Origin: Metabacillus halosaccharovorans
Lineage (GTDB): Bacteria; Bacillota; Bacilli; Bacillales; Bacillaceae
Direction: 5' to 3'
NCBI RefSeq assembly: GCF_002019635.1
Contig: NZ_KV917373.1
Span: forward strand, 193,647-257,646
Length of the DNA: 64,000 nt
The notes below the pieces were generated by a model. That model had not been told where the DNA came from and searched no databases. It worked only from the letters and a program-made list of their open reading frames with translations. The first letter of the stretch is position 1. The number at the start of each line of letters is the position of its first letter. Positions 35,195-43,492 of this stretch are shown here, in pieces. The position numbers were made by a program, and so were the translations under genes.

Positions 35195-35701
35195 TTAATT
35201 TTCAATAGCAACTTTCGTATATGTTGTAACATATGAAGGTCGTGGAAAAATAGATTTTCGATCAATACCCTCTTCACTGCCTCTTTTTTTATGAGCGTGT
35301 TCATATGCTTTTGAATCCTGCCAAGCCTTGAAGTGTTGTTCACTTTCCCATAGTGTTAGAATAATATACGTGTCACCACGAGTTGGACGCAAAACACGAA
35401 TGGCGGAAAATCCGGGTTCTTTTTCGATTAATCGAGCTCTTTCGCTAAATCTCTTTTCAAACAGTGGTCTACCTTCATCTGAAACAGGGATATTATTTAA
35501 AACGGCAAAAGTACCGTTCGTGATAATACCGGTTGAGTCTAATACATCGTATTTTTTAGGTTCATTAAAGATGGTTGCGCCTTCAGTTTCATGAAAAAGA
35601 ACGGCTGTATCTTGGTTTGCCATCAGTAATAATGTCTCATTGCTATGCTTTTTTACCAATTTTTCTAAATAATCGACTGTTCCATATGTAACGTAAAGCA
35701 T
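35195..35701 (-). CDS. hmoB: Haem-degrading monooxygenase HmoB
   Basis: 168 residues. The C-terminal antibiotic-biosynthesis monooxygenase domain (about 65-165) contains RPLFEKRFSERA, EPGFSAIRVLRP, YIILTLWESEQHFKAW and SIFPRPSYVTTY, all matching B. subtilis HmoB (YhgC) as I recall it. HmoB opens the haem ring and frees iron. ATG 35699-35701 is chosen because the GTG four codons earlier lies within the GAGGTG ribosome-binding site. Its place beside pbpF and hemEH is conserved. Confidence 0.93.
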   Translation of the reverse strand: MLYVTYGTVDYLEKLVKKHSNETLLLMANQDTAVLFHETEGATIFNEPKKYDVLDSTGIITNGTFAVLNNIPVSDEGRPLFEKRFSERARLIEKEPGFSAIRVLRPTRGDTYIILTLWESEQHFKAWQDSKAYEHAHKKRGSEEGIDRKSIFPRPSYVTTYTKVAIEN

Positions 35702-35851
35702 CTTATGATTCACCTCAGTTTTTTTGTCTTAACACTTAAGAGTTCTTCAATGACATTATAACAATGACCTTTATTATTTTTCCAATTGTAATGTTTTTAA
35801 CACATATACATACCTAATTTTAACAATACTAAGCTTAAAAGGGGTGATGAT

Positions 35852-37996
35852 ATGAAAAGAAAGTTCATCTTATCAGCGATCGCAGTAGTCTCTATTGTCA
35901 TCTTCGCTCTTCTCGGCTATCTTTTTATCATATTCATGGGTAATTATGTCATAGATGAAGAAAAACTCGTTATGAATACAGCATCTAAACTTGTTGATGA
36001 AGAAGGAAATGAAATAACCAAACTTTATATAGAAAACCGTGAACTTGTTGATATATCAGATATTCCTGAATATGTTCAACAGGCATTTATCTCTGTAGAG
36101 GATCAACGTTTTTATGACCATCATGGTATTGATATTAAAGCGATTAGCCGTGCTCTTTACAAGGATATTCTTGCCGGCGGGAAGGTAGAAGGCGGCAGTA
36201 CGATTACTCAACAGTTAGCCAAAAACATCTTCCTGACAAATGATAAAACATGGTTGAGAAAAACTAAGGAAGCGATTATAGCTGTGAACCTGGAAAAACG
36301 GTACAGCAAATCAAAGCTGCTTGAAATGTATTTGAATCAGGTTTATTTTGGGCATGGTGCATACGGAATCAAAGCTGCTGCGAATCTTTACTTTAATAAA
36401 GATGTTTCAGAGTTAACGTTAGAGGAGGGCGCATTACTTGCAGGTATACCAAAGGCTCCTTCCACTTATTCTCCAATAGTTAATAGTGAAAAAAGTAAGG
36501 AAAGAAGAGATACGATTTTAAGTTTAATGGGAGATCAACGCTATATTTCTTATGAAGAGGCTGTAAGAACCCAAGGAAAAACAGTGAAGCTTCAAGTGAA
36601 TAAGAAGCAGGAGAATCCATGGCTAACAACATATGTTGACATGGTTTTTGATGAAGCAAAAGAAAAATATGCCATATCGAATGAAGAACTGCTAAGAGGC
36701 GGCTATACAATTAAAGTGCCGCTTAAGGTGAATCTCCAGCAATCTGCATATGACTTATTCCAAAAAGCTGAATATTTTCCAGGAACAGATAAAACCGCTC
36801 AAGGTGCCTTTGTGTTAATGGATAATAAATCAGGTGGTATCATAGCCGCTATTGGTGGTCGTGATTATGTGCCAAAGGGATTAAATCGCTTGAATATAAC
36901 AAGACAACCCGGGTCTACATTTAAACCCATAGCTGTTTATGCACCAACGCTGGAATCAAAACTTTTTCAGCCATATTCTCTATTAAAAGATGAAAAATTA
37001 TCGTATGAGGATTATTCTCCACAAAATGTTGATCAGCAATATGCAGGGGAAGTTTCAATGTTCGATGCCATTGTTTCTTCAAAAAATGCTGCGGCTGTAT
37101 GGGCTTTATCTGAACTAGGTATTAAAGAGAGCAAGGAATACTTGCATAAAGTAGGAATTGATATTAAAGATGATGGATTGGCAATTGCGTTAGGTGGATT
37201 ATCTGAAGGTGTTACACCACTCCAAATGGCAAATGCCTATCGAACTTTCACTGCGAATGGAAACTATAGTGATACGTTCCTTATTAATGAAATAAAAGAT
37301 CGGAATGGTAAGGTCATTGCTAAGCATCAATCTCAACCAAAACCAGTATATTCCCCACAAACTGCTTGGGATATGACACGAATGCTACAGCATGTTGTAA
37401 GTGAAGGTACTGCGCAAAATGGTGCGTTTAGTGGAGAACTGGCAGGTAAAACCGGTACAACCTCTTATCCAGGTGTAAAAGGGGCTGCAAAAGATGCGTG
37501 GTTTGTCGGATACACTGAGAATGTTGTTGGGGCTTTGTGGATGGGCTATGATAAAACAGACAAAGACCATTATTTGAAACACGGAAGTTCTTATCCAACC
37601 AAATTATTTAAGGATATCTTAACTGAAGCTGATTGGGACCAAAACGTAGCTTTTTCCGTTCCGGAAGGTGTAGAAGACTTGGAAAGTCCGATAAGAATGA
37701 AAGAGATTGAAAAAGTGAATGCAAAATATACGTTTAAGCCATTAGGGTTGATTACATTAACATTGGAATGGGAACCTTTATCAGATGAACGTGTTGAATA
37801 TCGAATATACGAATCCGTACAAAATGATGAAAAGAAACTTGTTGGAACTGTAACAGGAAAAGGATATTATGAAATTCCATTTGCGAACGTTTTTTCGAAT
37901 TCAACATATTCTGTAGCTCCCTATAATGTTCAAACAAATGAAGAAGGAAAACAAACATCAACCGAAAAACCAACATTATTTAGTGCGAAAAATTGA
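35852..37996 (+). CDS. pbpF: Class A penicillin-binding protein PbpF (PBP2C)
   Basis: 714 residues. An N-terminal anchor (about 5-29) is followed by a glycosyltransferase domain with SVEDQRFYDHHGID, GGSTITQQLAKNIF and QVYFGHGAYGI, and a transpeptidase domain with the nucleophile in STFK (Ser355, Lys358), SKN (Ser410, Asn412) and KTGTT (Lys533). A C-terminal beta domain of about 90 residues (from 620) follows. It makes and cross-links peptidoglycan outside the membrane. In B. subtilis pbpF is a forespore-expressed gene; I see no clear promoter here. Confidence 0.96.
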   Translation: MKRKFILSAIAVVSIVIFALLGYLFIIFMGNYVIDEEKLVMNTASKLVDEEGNEITKLYIENRELVDISDIPEYVQQAFISVEDQRFYDHHGIDIKAISRALYKDILAGGKVEGGSTITQQLAKNIFLTNDKTWLRKTKEAIIAVNLEKRYSKSKLLEMYLNQVYFGHGAYGIKAAANLYFNKDVSELTLEEGALLAGIPKAPSTYSPIVNSEKSKERRDTILSLMGDQRYISYEEAVRTQGKTVKLQVNKKQENPWLTTYVDMVFDEAKEKYAISNEELLRGGYTIKVPLKVNLQQSAYDLFQKAEYFPGTDKTAQGAFVLMDNKSGGIIAAIGGRDYVPKGLNRLNITRQPGSTFKPIAVYAPTLESKLFQPYSLLKDEKLSYEDYSPQNVDQQYAGEVSMFDAIVSSKNAAAVWALSELGIKESKEYLHKVGIDIKDDGLAIALGGLSEGVTPLQMANAYRTFTANGNYSDTFLINEIKDRNGKVIAKHQSQPKPVYSPQTAWDMTRMLQHVVSEGTAQNGAFSGELAGKTGTTSYPGVKGAAKDAWFVGYTENVVGALWMGYDKTDKDHYLKHGSSYPTKLFKDILTEADWDQNVAFSVPEGVEDLESPIRMKEIEKVNAKYTFKPLGLITLTLEWEPLSDERVEYRIYESVQNDEKKLVGTVTGKGYYEIPFANVFSNSTYSVAPYNVQTNEEGKQTSTEKPTLFSAKN

Positions 37997-38045
37997 TATA
38001 ACGGTAATTAAGGAAGAAAGTATTTAATTTTGTACTTAGTTTTGG

Positions 38046-38195
38046 TGTCTAGCTCCAGCGCCTATCGCCTATCAAACTTCAGATCATCTCCCTACGATAA
38101 GTCAACATCGGTTTGCTTCGCTTACCGTGTTTCCTAAATCTTTAGTCGATGCTCCTCCAGTTTGTACGGCGATGATCAAGGCGCTTGCGCTTTTG
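38046..38195. repeat. Dispersed repeat family 2, copy C
   Basis: TGTCTAGCTCCAGCGCCTAT at the left and GATCAAGGCGCTTGCGCTTT at the right share the family-2 ends; the inner part (ATCTCCCTACGATAAGTCAA) differs from copies A and B. It sits in the 370-base gap between pbpF and hemE. Confidence 0.75.
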
Positions 38196-38263
38196 TAATG
38201 TTTTCGTCTTTTTTTTGACATTTGCCGATCTAAGCTATACAACCGGAAATGAAACCGTTATAG

Positions 38264-38292
38264 TTGAAAGTGCAGAGAGAATAATATAGAAT
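38264..38292 (+). promoter_or_regulatory. Candidate hemE promoter
   Basis: TTGAAA (38264-38269), 17 bases, TAGAAT (38287-38292). A competing pair, TTGACA at 38215 and TATACA at 38236, has only 15 bases between. Either would give a leader of roughly 65-120 bases before hemE. Confidence 0.4.
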
Positions 38293-38366
38293 AAGTATTA
38301 CTTTATAATTAATATAATTTAATAATTAGGGATTGACCCTTGTACATAGAAAGGTGGATTTTTAGA

Positions 38367-39419
38367 ATGGCTGAAAAGAAAATCAATGATACGTTTCTTA
38401 AGGCGTGTCGTGGAGAAAAGACAGATTATGTTCCAGTTTGGTATATGAGACAAGCAGGCAGGTCACAGCCTGAATATCGGGCTATTAAAGAAAAATACAG
38501 CTTATTTGAGATTACACATCAACCAGAACTTTGTGCGTATGTGACAAGGCTGCCTGTTGAACAGTATGATGTGGATGCTGCCATTCTTTATAAAGATATT
38601 ATGACACCACTTCCGGCAATTGGTGTAAATGTTGAGATTAAATCAGGAATTGGTCCGGTTATTGATGATCCGATTCGCTCTATTCAAGATGTTGAGAAAC
38701 TGGGAGAGATTGATCCGGAAAGTGATGTTCCTTATGTATTAGATACAATAAAGTTACTAACCGAAGAGCAGCTCGAAGTTCCTCTTATCGGTTTTACCGG
38801 AGCTCCTTTTACTCTTGCCAGTTATATGATTGAAGGCGGTCCTTCAAGAAACTATAACAAGACAAAAGCGTTTATGTATTCTGAGCCGCATGCATGGTTT
38901 GCTTTAATGGATAAACTTGCTGAAATGAGTATTACATATGTAAAAGCTCAAATTCGTGCTGGTGCAAAGGCTATCCAGGTTTTTGATTCGTGGGTAGGTG
39001 CATTAAATGTGGCAGATTATCGTGTGTATATAAAGCCGACGATGGAGAGAATTTTTAGTGAACTAAAAGGGGAAAATGTACCACTTATTATGTTCGGTGT
39101 AGGAGCAAGTCATCTAGCCAACGAATGGCATGACCTCCCGCTTGATGTTGTTGGATTGGATTGGAGACTTCCAATACAAGAGGCTCGTTCAATGGGACTT
39201 ACAAAATCATTGCAAGGAAATCTTGACCCGGCAATCTTACTATCTCCTTGGGAAGTAATTGAAGAAAGAGCAAAGGAAATATTAGACCAAGGGATGAAGC
39301 AGGATGGATATATATTTAATCTTGGACATGGTGTTTTCCCGCAAGTAAACCCGGAATCATTAAAACAATTAACATCATTTGTTCATGATTACACAAAGAA
39401 AGCAAAAGTAGGTCAATAA
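38367..39419 (+). CDS. hemE: Uroporphyrinogen decarboxylase HemE
   Basis: 350 residues beginning [20 protein letters not shown]. The signature [16 protein letters not shown] (about 21-36) holds the arginines that hold the substrate carboxylates. [17 protein letters not shown] and the C-terminal [14 protein letters not shown] are also conserved. It removes four carboxyl groups from uroporphyrinogen III to give coproporphyrinogen III. ATG 38367 has AAAGGTGG before it. hemH follows 34 bases later. As in B. subtilis the pair lies after pbpF. Confidence 0.97.
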   Translation: MAEKKINDTFLKACRGEKTDYVPVWYMRQAGRSQPEYRAIKEKYSLFEITHQPELCAYVTRLPVEQYDVDAAILYKDIMTPLPAIGVNVEIKSGIGPVIDDPIRSIQDVEKLGEIDPESDVPYVLDTIKLLTEEQLEVPLIGFTGAPFTLASYMIEGGPSRNYNKTKAFMYSEPHAWFALMDKLAEMSITYVKAQIRAGAKAIQVFDSWVGALNVADYRVYIKPTMERIFSELKGENVPLIMFGVGASHLANEWHDLPLDVVGLDWRLPIQEARSMGLTKSLQGNLDPAILLSPWEVIEERAKEILDQGMKQDGYIFNLGHGVFPQVNPESLKQLTSFVHDYTKKAKVGQ

Positions 39420-39453
39420 CCCTTTAAATAATAGAATCATGAGGTGAAATCAA

Positions 39454-40383
39454 GTGAGTAAGAAAAAAATGGGATTACTAGTAATGGCATATGGTACGCC
39501 TTATAAAGAGGAGGATATCGAGCGCTATTACACTCATATTAGGCATGGACGTAAACCGGCGCCCGAAATGCTTCAGGACTTAAAAGATCGCTATGAAGCT
39601 ATTGGTGGTATTTCACCACTAGCTAAAATTACGTTAGAACAAGCAGAGAAGCTTGAACAGCATTTAAATGATATTCAAGATGAAATTGAATTTAAGATGT
39701 ATCTTGGTTTAAAGCATATTGAGCCATTTGTCGAGGATGCTGTCAAACAAATGCATGAAGATGGGATTAAAGAAGCGGTAAGTATCGTATTAGCTCCTCA
39801 TTTCTCTACCTTCAGTGTTAAGTCTTATAATGGACGGGCAAAGGAAGAAGCAGAAAAGCTTGGAGGCTTAACGATCACATCTGTTGAAAGCTGGTACACA
39901 GAGCCGAAATTTATTTCTTATTGGGCAGATCAACTAAAAAAAACATACAGCAGTATGACACAAGAAGAAAAAGACTCATCAGTATTAGTTGTTTCTGCGC
40001 ATAGCTTACCAGAAAAGATAATTGCAAACGGAGATCCATATCCACAGCAATTACAGGAAACAGCTGATTTAATTGCGGAAGCAGCTGGAGTTAAAAAGTA
40101 TGTGACAGGATGGCAAAGTGCCGGTAACACACCTGAGCCATGGTTAGGACCGGATGTTCAAGATTTAACAAGAGATTTATATAATGAAGGCTATAAAACA
40201 TTTGTTTATGTGCCGGTCGGTTTTGTAGCAGATCATTTAGAAGTACTGTACGATAATGATTATGAATGTAAGGTAATCACGGATGAATTAGGAGCAAGCT
40301 ACTATCGTCCTGAAATGCCAAATGCAAAACCTGAGTTCATTGACTGCCTGGCAACAGTTGTATTAAAACATGTAAATAAATAA
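39454..40383 (+). CDS. hemH: Coproporphyrin III ferrochelatase HemH (CpfC)
   Basis: 309 residues. His183 in [11 protein letters not shown] and Glu263 in [11 protein letters not shown] are the metal-site residues; His183 has the same number as in B. subtilis HemH. The N-terminal [20 protein letters not shown] is typical of the monomeric Gram-positive enzyme. It inserts iron into coproporphyrin III in the cytoplasm (coproporphyrin-dependent route). hemY, which follows hemH in B. subtilis, is absent here; the next gene is an amidase behind a terminator. Confidence 0.97.
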   Translation: MSKKKMGLLVMAYGTPYKEEDIERYYTHIRHGRKPAPEMLQDLKDRYEAIGGISPLAKITLEQAEKLEQHLNDIQDEIEFKMYLGLKHIEPFVEDAVKQMHEDGIKEAVSIVLAPHFSTFSVKSYNGRAKEEAEKLGGLTITSVESWYTEPKFISYWADQLKKTYSSMTQEEKDSSVLVVSAHSLPEKIIANGDPYPQQLQETADLIAEAAGVKKYVTGWQSAGNTPEPWLGPDVQDLTRDLYNEGYKTFVYVPVGFVADHLEVLYDNDYECKVITDELGASYYRPEMPNAKPEFIDCLATVVLKHVNK

Positions 40384-40392
40384 GAAACAGAG

Positions 40393-40434
40393 GCAGTGAA
40401 ACAAAGTGTTTTGCTGCTTTTTTTGTAAGTTGGG
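40393..40434 (+). terminator. hemEH terminator
   Basis: GCAGTGAAACA-AAG-TGTTTTGCTGC followed by seven T. Its presence right after hemH shows that the hem operon ends here. Confidence 0.75.
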
Positions 40435-40484
40435 GATGTAACAAGTAAAATGGGAATATGAGTGACAAGGAAGGGGTAACAAGC

Positions 40485-41954
40485 ATGATAAATGAGCAAC
40501 TTGACAAGTTGAAAAATGAATGGCTGGCAGAGGTAACAGTTGATGAAATCCAAGAAAAACTTGATCGTTATGAGATTACATCCAGAGAATTAGTCCTCAT
40601 GTATTTATCAAGAATAGCTGACATCGACCAATCCGGGCCTAAAATAAATTCCATTATAGAAGTTAATCCGGATGCATTACATATTGCTGCTGCCCTTGAT
40701 TATGAACGAAAAACAAAGGGGTCTCGCGGACCGTTACACGGTATACCAATTCTAATTAAAGATAATATTGATACAGCAGATAAAATGCATACAAGTGCAG
40801 GGTCTTTAGTGTTAGCAAATTCATATGCAAAGGAAGATGCCACTTTAGTAAAGCAGCTGAGAGAAGCTGGAGCCATTATTTTAGGTAAGACGAATCTAAC
40901 AGAATGGGCGAACTTCATAGCACAAGACATGCCGTCAGGCTACAGTTCAAGAGGTGGTCAAGTCTTGAATCCGTATGGTGCTTCATTTATAGTTGGAGGT
41001 TCCAGCTCGGGTTCCGGAGCAGCCATTGCAGCAAATTTAGCTGTTGCAGCAGTTGGAACTGAAACCTCAGGCTCTATATTAAGTCCTGCCAGTCAAAATT
41101 CACTTGTTGGGATTAAGCCAACAGTCGGACTCATAAGTCGAAAAGGAATTATCCCAATTTCTCATACACAAGATACGGCAGGTCCGATGGCGAGAACAGT
41201 AAAAGATGCCACCATCTTACTAAATAGTTTAAGGGGGATAGATCCTTTAGATGCTGCAACACAAAGCAATGAGTTAGTTCATCACGATTTCACACATCAT
41301 CTAAAAAAAGATGGACTATCTGGAAAAAAAATTGGAATTGCACGCAACACTTATTTTGATGAACTAAGTGAGTCACAACTTGCTGTGATGAACCAAAGTA
41401 TTAAGAAATTAGAAGAGCTAGGTGCTATTGTTATTGATTCAATTGATATCCCTTCAACAAATGAAAACTGGGATATAAATGTGATGCTTTATGAATTTAA
41501 AACCGACCTTCAAGCCTATTTAAAAACAATCGACTCAAGTGTTGGAGTCCGTACGTTAACTGATCTGATACAAGCGAATGAACAATTAGGTGAAAAAGCG
41601 TTAAAGTATGGACAAAAGGTTTTTCTTGATGCCGATTTGACAAGTGGTAATCTAACCTCCCCCGAATACCTTGAGAGTTTAGAAAAAGATGATTATTTAT
41701 CAAAAACAAAAGGGATAGATGCTGCTATGAAAGAGCATGAATTAGATGCGCTTGTCTTTCCAAACGCTAATGGTGAAATGATTCCGGCAAAAGCGGGCTA
41801 CCCATCGATTACTGTGCCTGCTGGGTATACGAATGAAGGAGAACCTGTTGGAATTACTTTTACAGCGAAGGCTTATATGGAACCGACCTTAATAGAAATT
41901 GCTTATTCGTATGAACAAGGAACAAAACATCGGGTAGCTCCGTTTAAACAATAA
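40485..41954 (+). CDS. Amidase signature family protein
   Basis: 489 residues. The Ser-cisSer-Lys triad is visible: Lys in IPILIKDNID (about residue 89), Ser in the glycine-serine-rich VGGSSSGSGAA (about 171-181), and Ser in GTETSGSILSPAS (about 192-204). The N-terminal helical part (residues 1-60) is typical of plant-type and Bacillus amidases similar to peptide amidase. It hydrolyses an amide; substrate unknown. ATG 40485 after AAGGAAGGGG. It occupies the place of hemY in B. subtilis but is unrelated to it. Confidence 0.9.
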   Translation: MINEQLDKLKNEWLAEVTVDEIQEKLDRYEITSRELVLMYLSRIADIDQSGPKINSIIEVNPDALHIAAALDYERKTKGSRGPLHGIPILIKDNIDTADKMHTSAGSLVLANSYAKEDATLVKQLREAGAIILGKTNLTEWANFIAQDMPSGYSSRGGQVLNPYGASFIVGGSSSGSGAAIAANLAVAAVGTETSGSILSPASQNSLVGIKPTVGLISRKGIIPISHTQDTAGPMARTVKDATILLNSLRGIDPLDAATQSNELVHHDFTHHLKKDGLSGKKIGIARNTYFDELSESQLAVMNQSIKKLEELGAIVIDSIDIPSTNENWDINVMLYEFKTDLQAYLKTIDSSVGVRTLTDLIQANEQLGEKALKYGQKVFLDADLTSGNLTSPEYLESLEKDDYLSKTKGIDAAMKEHELDALVFPNANGEMIPAKAGYPSITVPAGYTNEGEPVGITFTAKAYMEPTLIEIAYSYEQGTKHRVAPFKQ

Positions 41955-41983
41955 AACTGATCACAAAAGCTGATCAGTTTTTT
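41955..41983 (+). terminator. Amidase terminator
   Basis: AACTGATCA-CAAAAGC-TGATCAGTT then TTTT, directly after the stop codon. Confidence 0.85.
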
Positions 41984-42101
41984 ATATGTATGGGAATGTA
42001 AAATATTACATATTCTATGAAACCTATTACAATCTTGTTCCGTATAATATATAAAGAAGAATTCATTTATTGAATTTAATATAGAGGGGGAAGAGAATCA
42101 A

Positions 42102-42707
42102 ATGATTGATATACTTTATATTGTGATTTTTATTATGGGTATTGGATATTTAATTCAATATCGATTAAATATTAAAAAAGCTGCAGAAATGTCTCATGAT
42201 GCTCTTTTTCCGAAACGGCAAACAGATTTTCAACATATTTTGATCCCAACCGAATGGAAAGAGATGGAACCATTATCAAAGAATACAAAAACATATCAAT
42301 ATGTAAAGTGGGGAACTTTTTTTGCGTTGGTATTACTATTCATTCTTCTAATTATGGTTCTTGCAACAGACTGGTTAAAGTCATCCTTCATTAGCTCTGC
42401 CTATCTATTTTTTATTCTTATCAGTGCGGTAAAACATAAAAGTTGTTTCTATGTTTTAGCAGATGGAATCATTTTAGATGGCAGGTACTATTCTACTCAA
42501 CAAATTCAATCCTATAAAACAGAAAAAATCATTCGCTGGCACGAGCTATATGGATATAGCACAAGAGTTGACAACGGATACAAACTTTCGGTAAAAGTAA
42601 AAGGTACACTAATTTTCACAACAAAATATGTTGTGATAGAGAATCAGGAACAAGTAAACAAAATCCAAAGTCTTTTTGATGAACAAGGTATTGCAAAAGT
42701 TGCCTGA
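42102..42707 (+). CDS. Unknown membrane protein with three TM segments, 201 aa
   Basis: Not recognised. Segments at about 3-19, 67-90 and 93-110 are hydrophobic. The C-terminal 90 residues (ADGIILDGRYYSTQQIQSYKTEKI...YGYSTRVDNGYKLSVKVKG) look like a small PH-like beta domain of the kind seen in DUF5673-type and related bacterial membrane proteins; that comparison is tentative. A GAGGGGGAAG ribosome-binding site precedes the ATG. No partner is evident; yhgD follows about 100 bases later. Confidence 0.6.
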   Translation: MIDILYIVIFIMGIGYLIQYRLNIKKAAEMSHDALFPKRQTDFQHILIPTEWKEMEPLSKNTKTYQYVKWGTFFALVLLFILLIMVLATDWLKSSFISSAYLFFILISAVKHKSCFYVLADGIILDGRYYSTQQIQSYKTEKIIRWHELYGYSTRVDNGYKLSVKVKGTLIFTTKYVVIENQEQVNKIQSLFDEQGIAKVA

Positions 42708-42759
42708 TTTTTCGCCTTGTAAAAAAGAGAAAGGCATGTTATATTACATAAATAACAAC

Positions 42760-42782
42760 TGACCGATTTGTTCATTTGGTCA
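42760..42782. promoter_or_regulatory. Putative YhgD operator before yhgD
   Basis: 23 bp TGAC-N15-GTCA, with the longer arms TGACC/GGTCA. It ends 22 bases before the yhgD start. Its complement agrees with the site before yhgE at 15 of 23 positions. Confidence 0.65.
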
Positions 42783-42804
42783 ATATTCTTCAGGAGTGAA
42801 ACCT

Positions 42805-43380
42805 ATGAGCGTCGATCGTAAGAAGCAAATATTAGAAGCTGCTACAAAATCTTTTGCGCAATTTGGTTATAAAGGTACGACAATGGATCTTGTGTCAAAA
42901 TTGGCGAATGTTGGAAAAGGCACCATTTATACTTTCTATAAAAATAAAGAGGATTTATTTTCAGAAATCATTGATCATCTATTGCTTGATATGAAAATAG
43001 TCGCAGATGAAGCCTTTGATTCACAACGTCCGTTTGTAGACAGTGTGCATCAAGCATTATATAGTATTCTGGAATTCCGGAAAACTCACCATCTAACAAT
43101 TAAGATCTTTCAGGAAAGCCAAGAAATGGGAACACCGACAGTGAATGAAGGTGTGCAAAAAGTCGAAGAAATGGTGTTGCAATATATAAAGCAAAAAATT
43201 ATTGATGCCATTGATCGTAACGAGCTAAAACAATGTGACCCGGAATTGACTGCTTTTATCATTCTTAAATTATATATTTCACTCATTTTTGATTGGGAAA
43301 AGCACCATGAACCATTAGAAAAAGGGAAAATTGCCGAGATCTTTGAAGGTTACTTATTAAAGGGATTGTCTATAAGATAA
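42805..43380 (+). CDS. yhgD: TetR family regulator YhgD
   Basis: 191 residues. The TetR DNA-binding domain is at about residues 1-50: RKKQILEAATKSFAQFGYKG, TMDLVSKLANVGKGTIYTFYKNKEDLFSEI. The remainder is the helical ligand-binding and dimer part, with IFQESQEMGTP. ATG 42805 has AGGAG eight bases before. It precedes yhgE, as in B. subtilis, and matching palindromes before both genes suggest it represses both. The inducer is unknown. Confidence 0.9.
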   Translation: MSVDRKKQILEAATKSFAQFGYKGTTMDLVSKLANVGKGTIYTFYKNKEDLFSEIIDHLLLDMKIVADEAFDSQRPFVDSVHQALYSILEFRKTHHLTIKIFQESQEMGTPTVNEGVQKVEEMVLQYIKQKIIDAIDRNELKQCDPELTAFIILKLYISLIFDWEKHHEPLEKGKIAEIFEGYLLKGLSIR

Positions 43381-43401
43381 TCCTCTTATTTAGGTAAAAA
43401 A

Positions 43402-43424
43402 TGACCGAATGGATAGAATAGTCA
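43402..43424. promoter_or_regulatory. Putative YhgD operator before yhgE
   Basis: 23 bp TGAC-N15-GTCA, beginning TGACCGAAT, 68 bases before the yhgE start. Same length and arm spacing as the site before yhgD. Confidence 0.65.
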
Positions 43425-43492
43425 TTAAGTATCATAATATTACAACGACATGTCAATCTTTTGAGAGTTTGTCACATAGGAGGGAATAGAGC

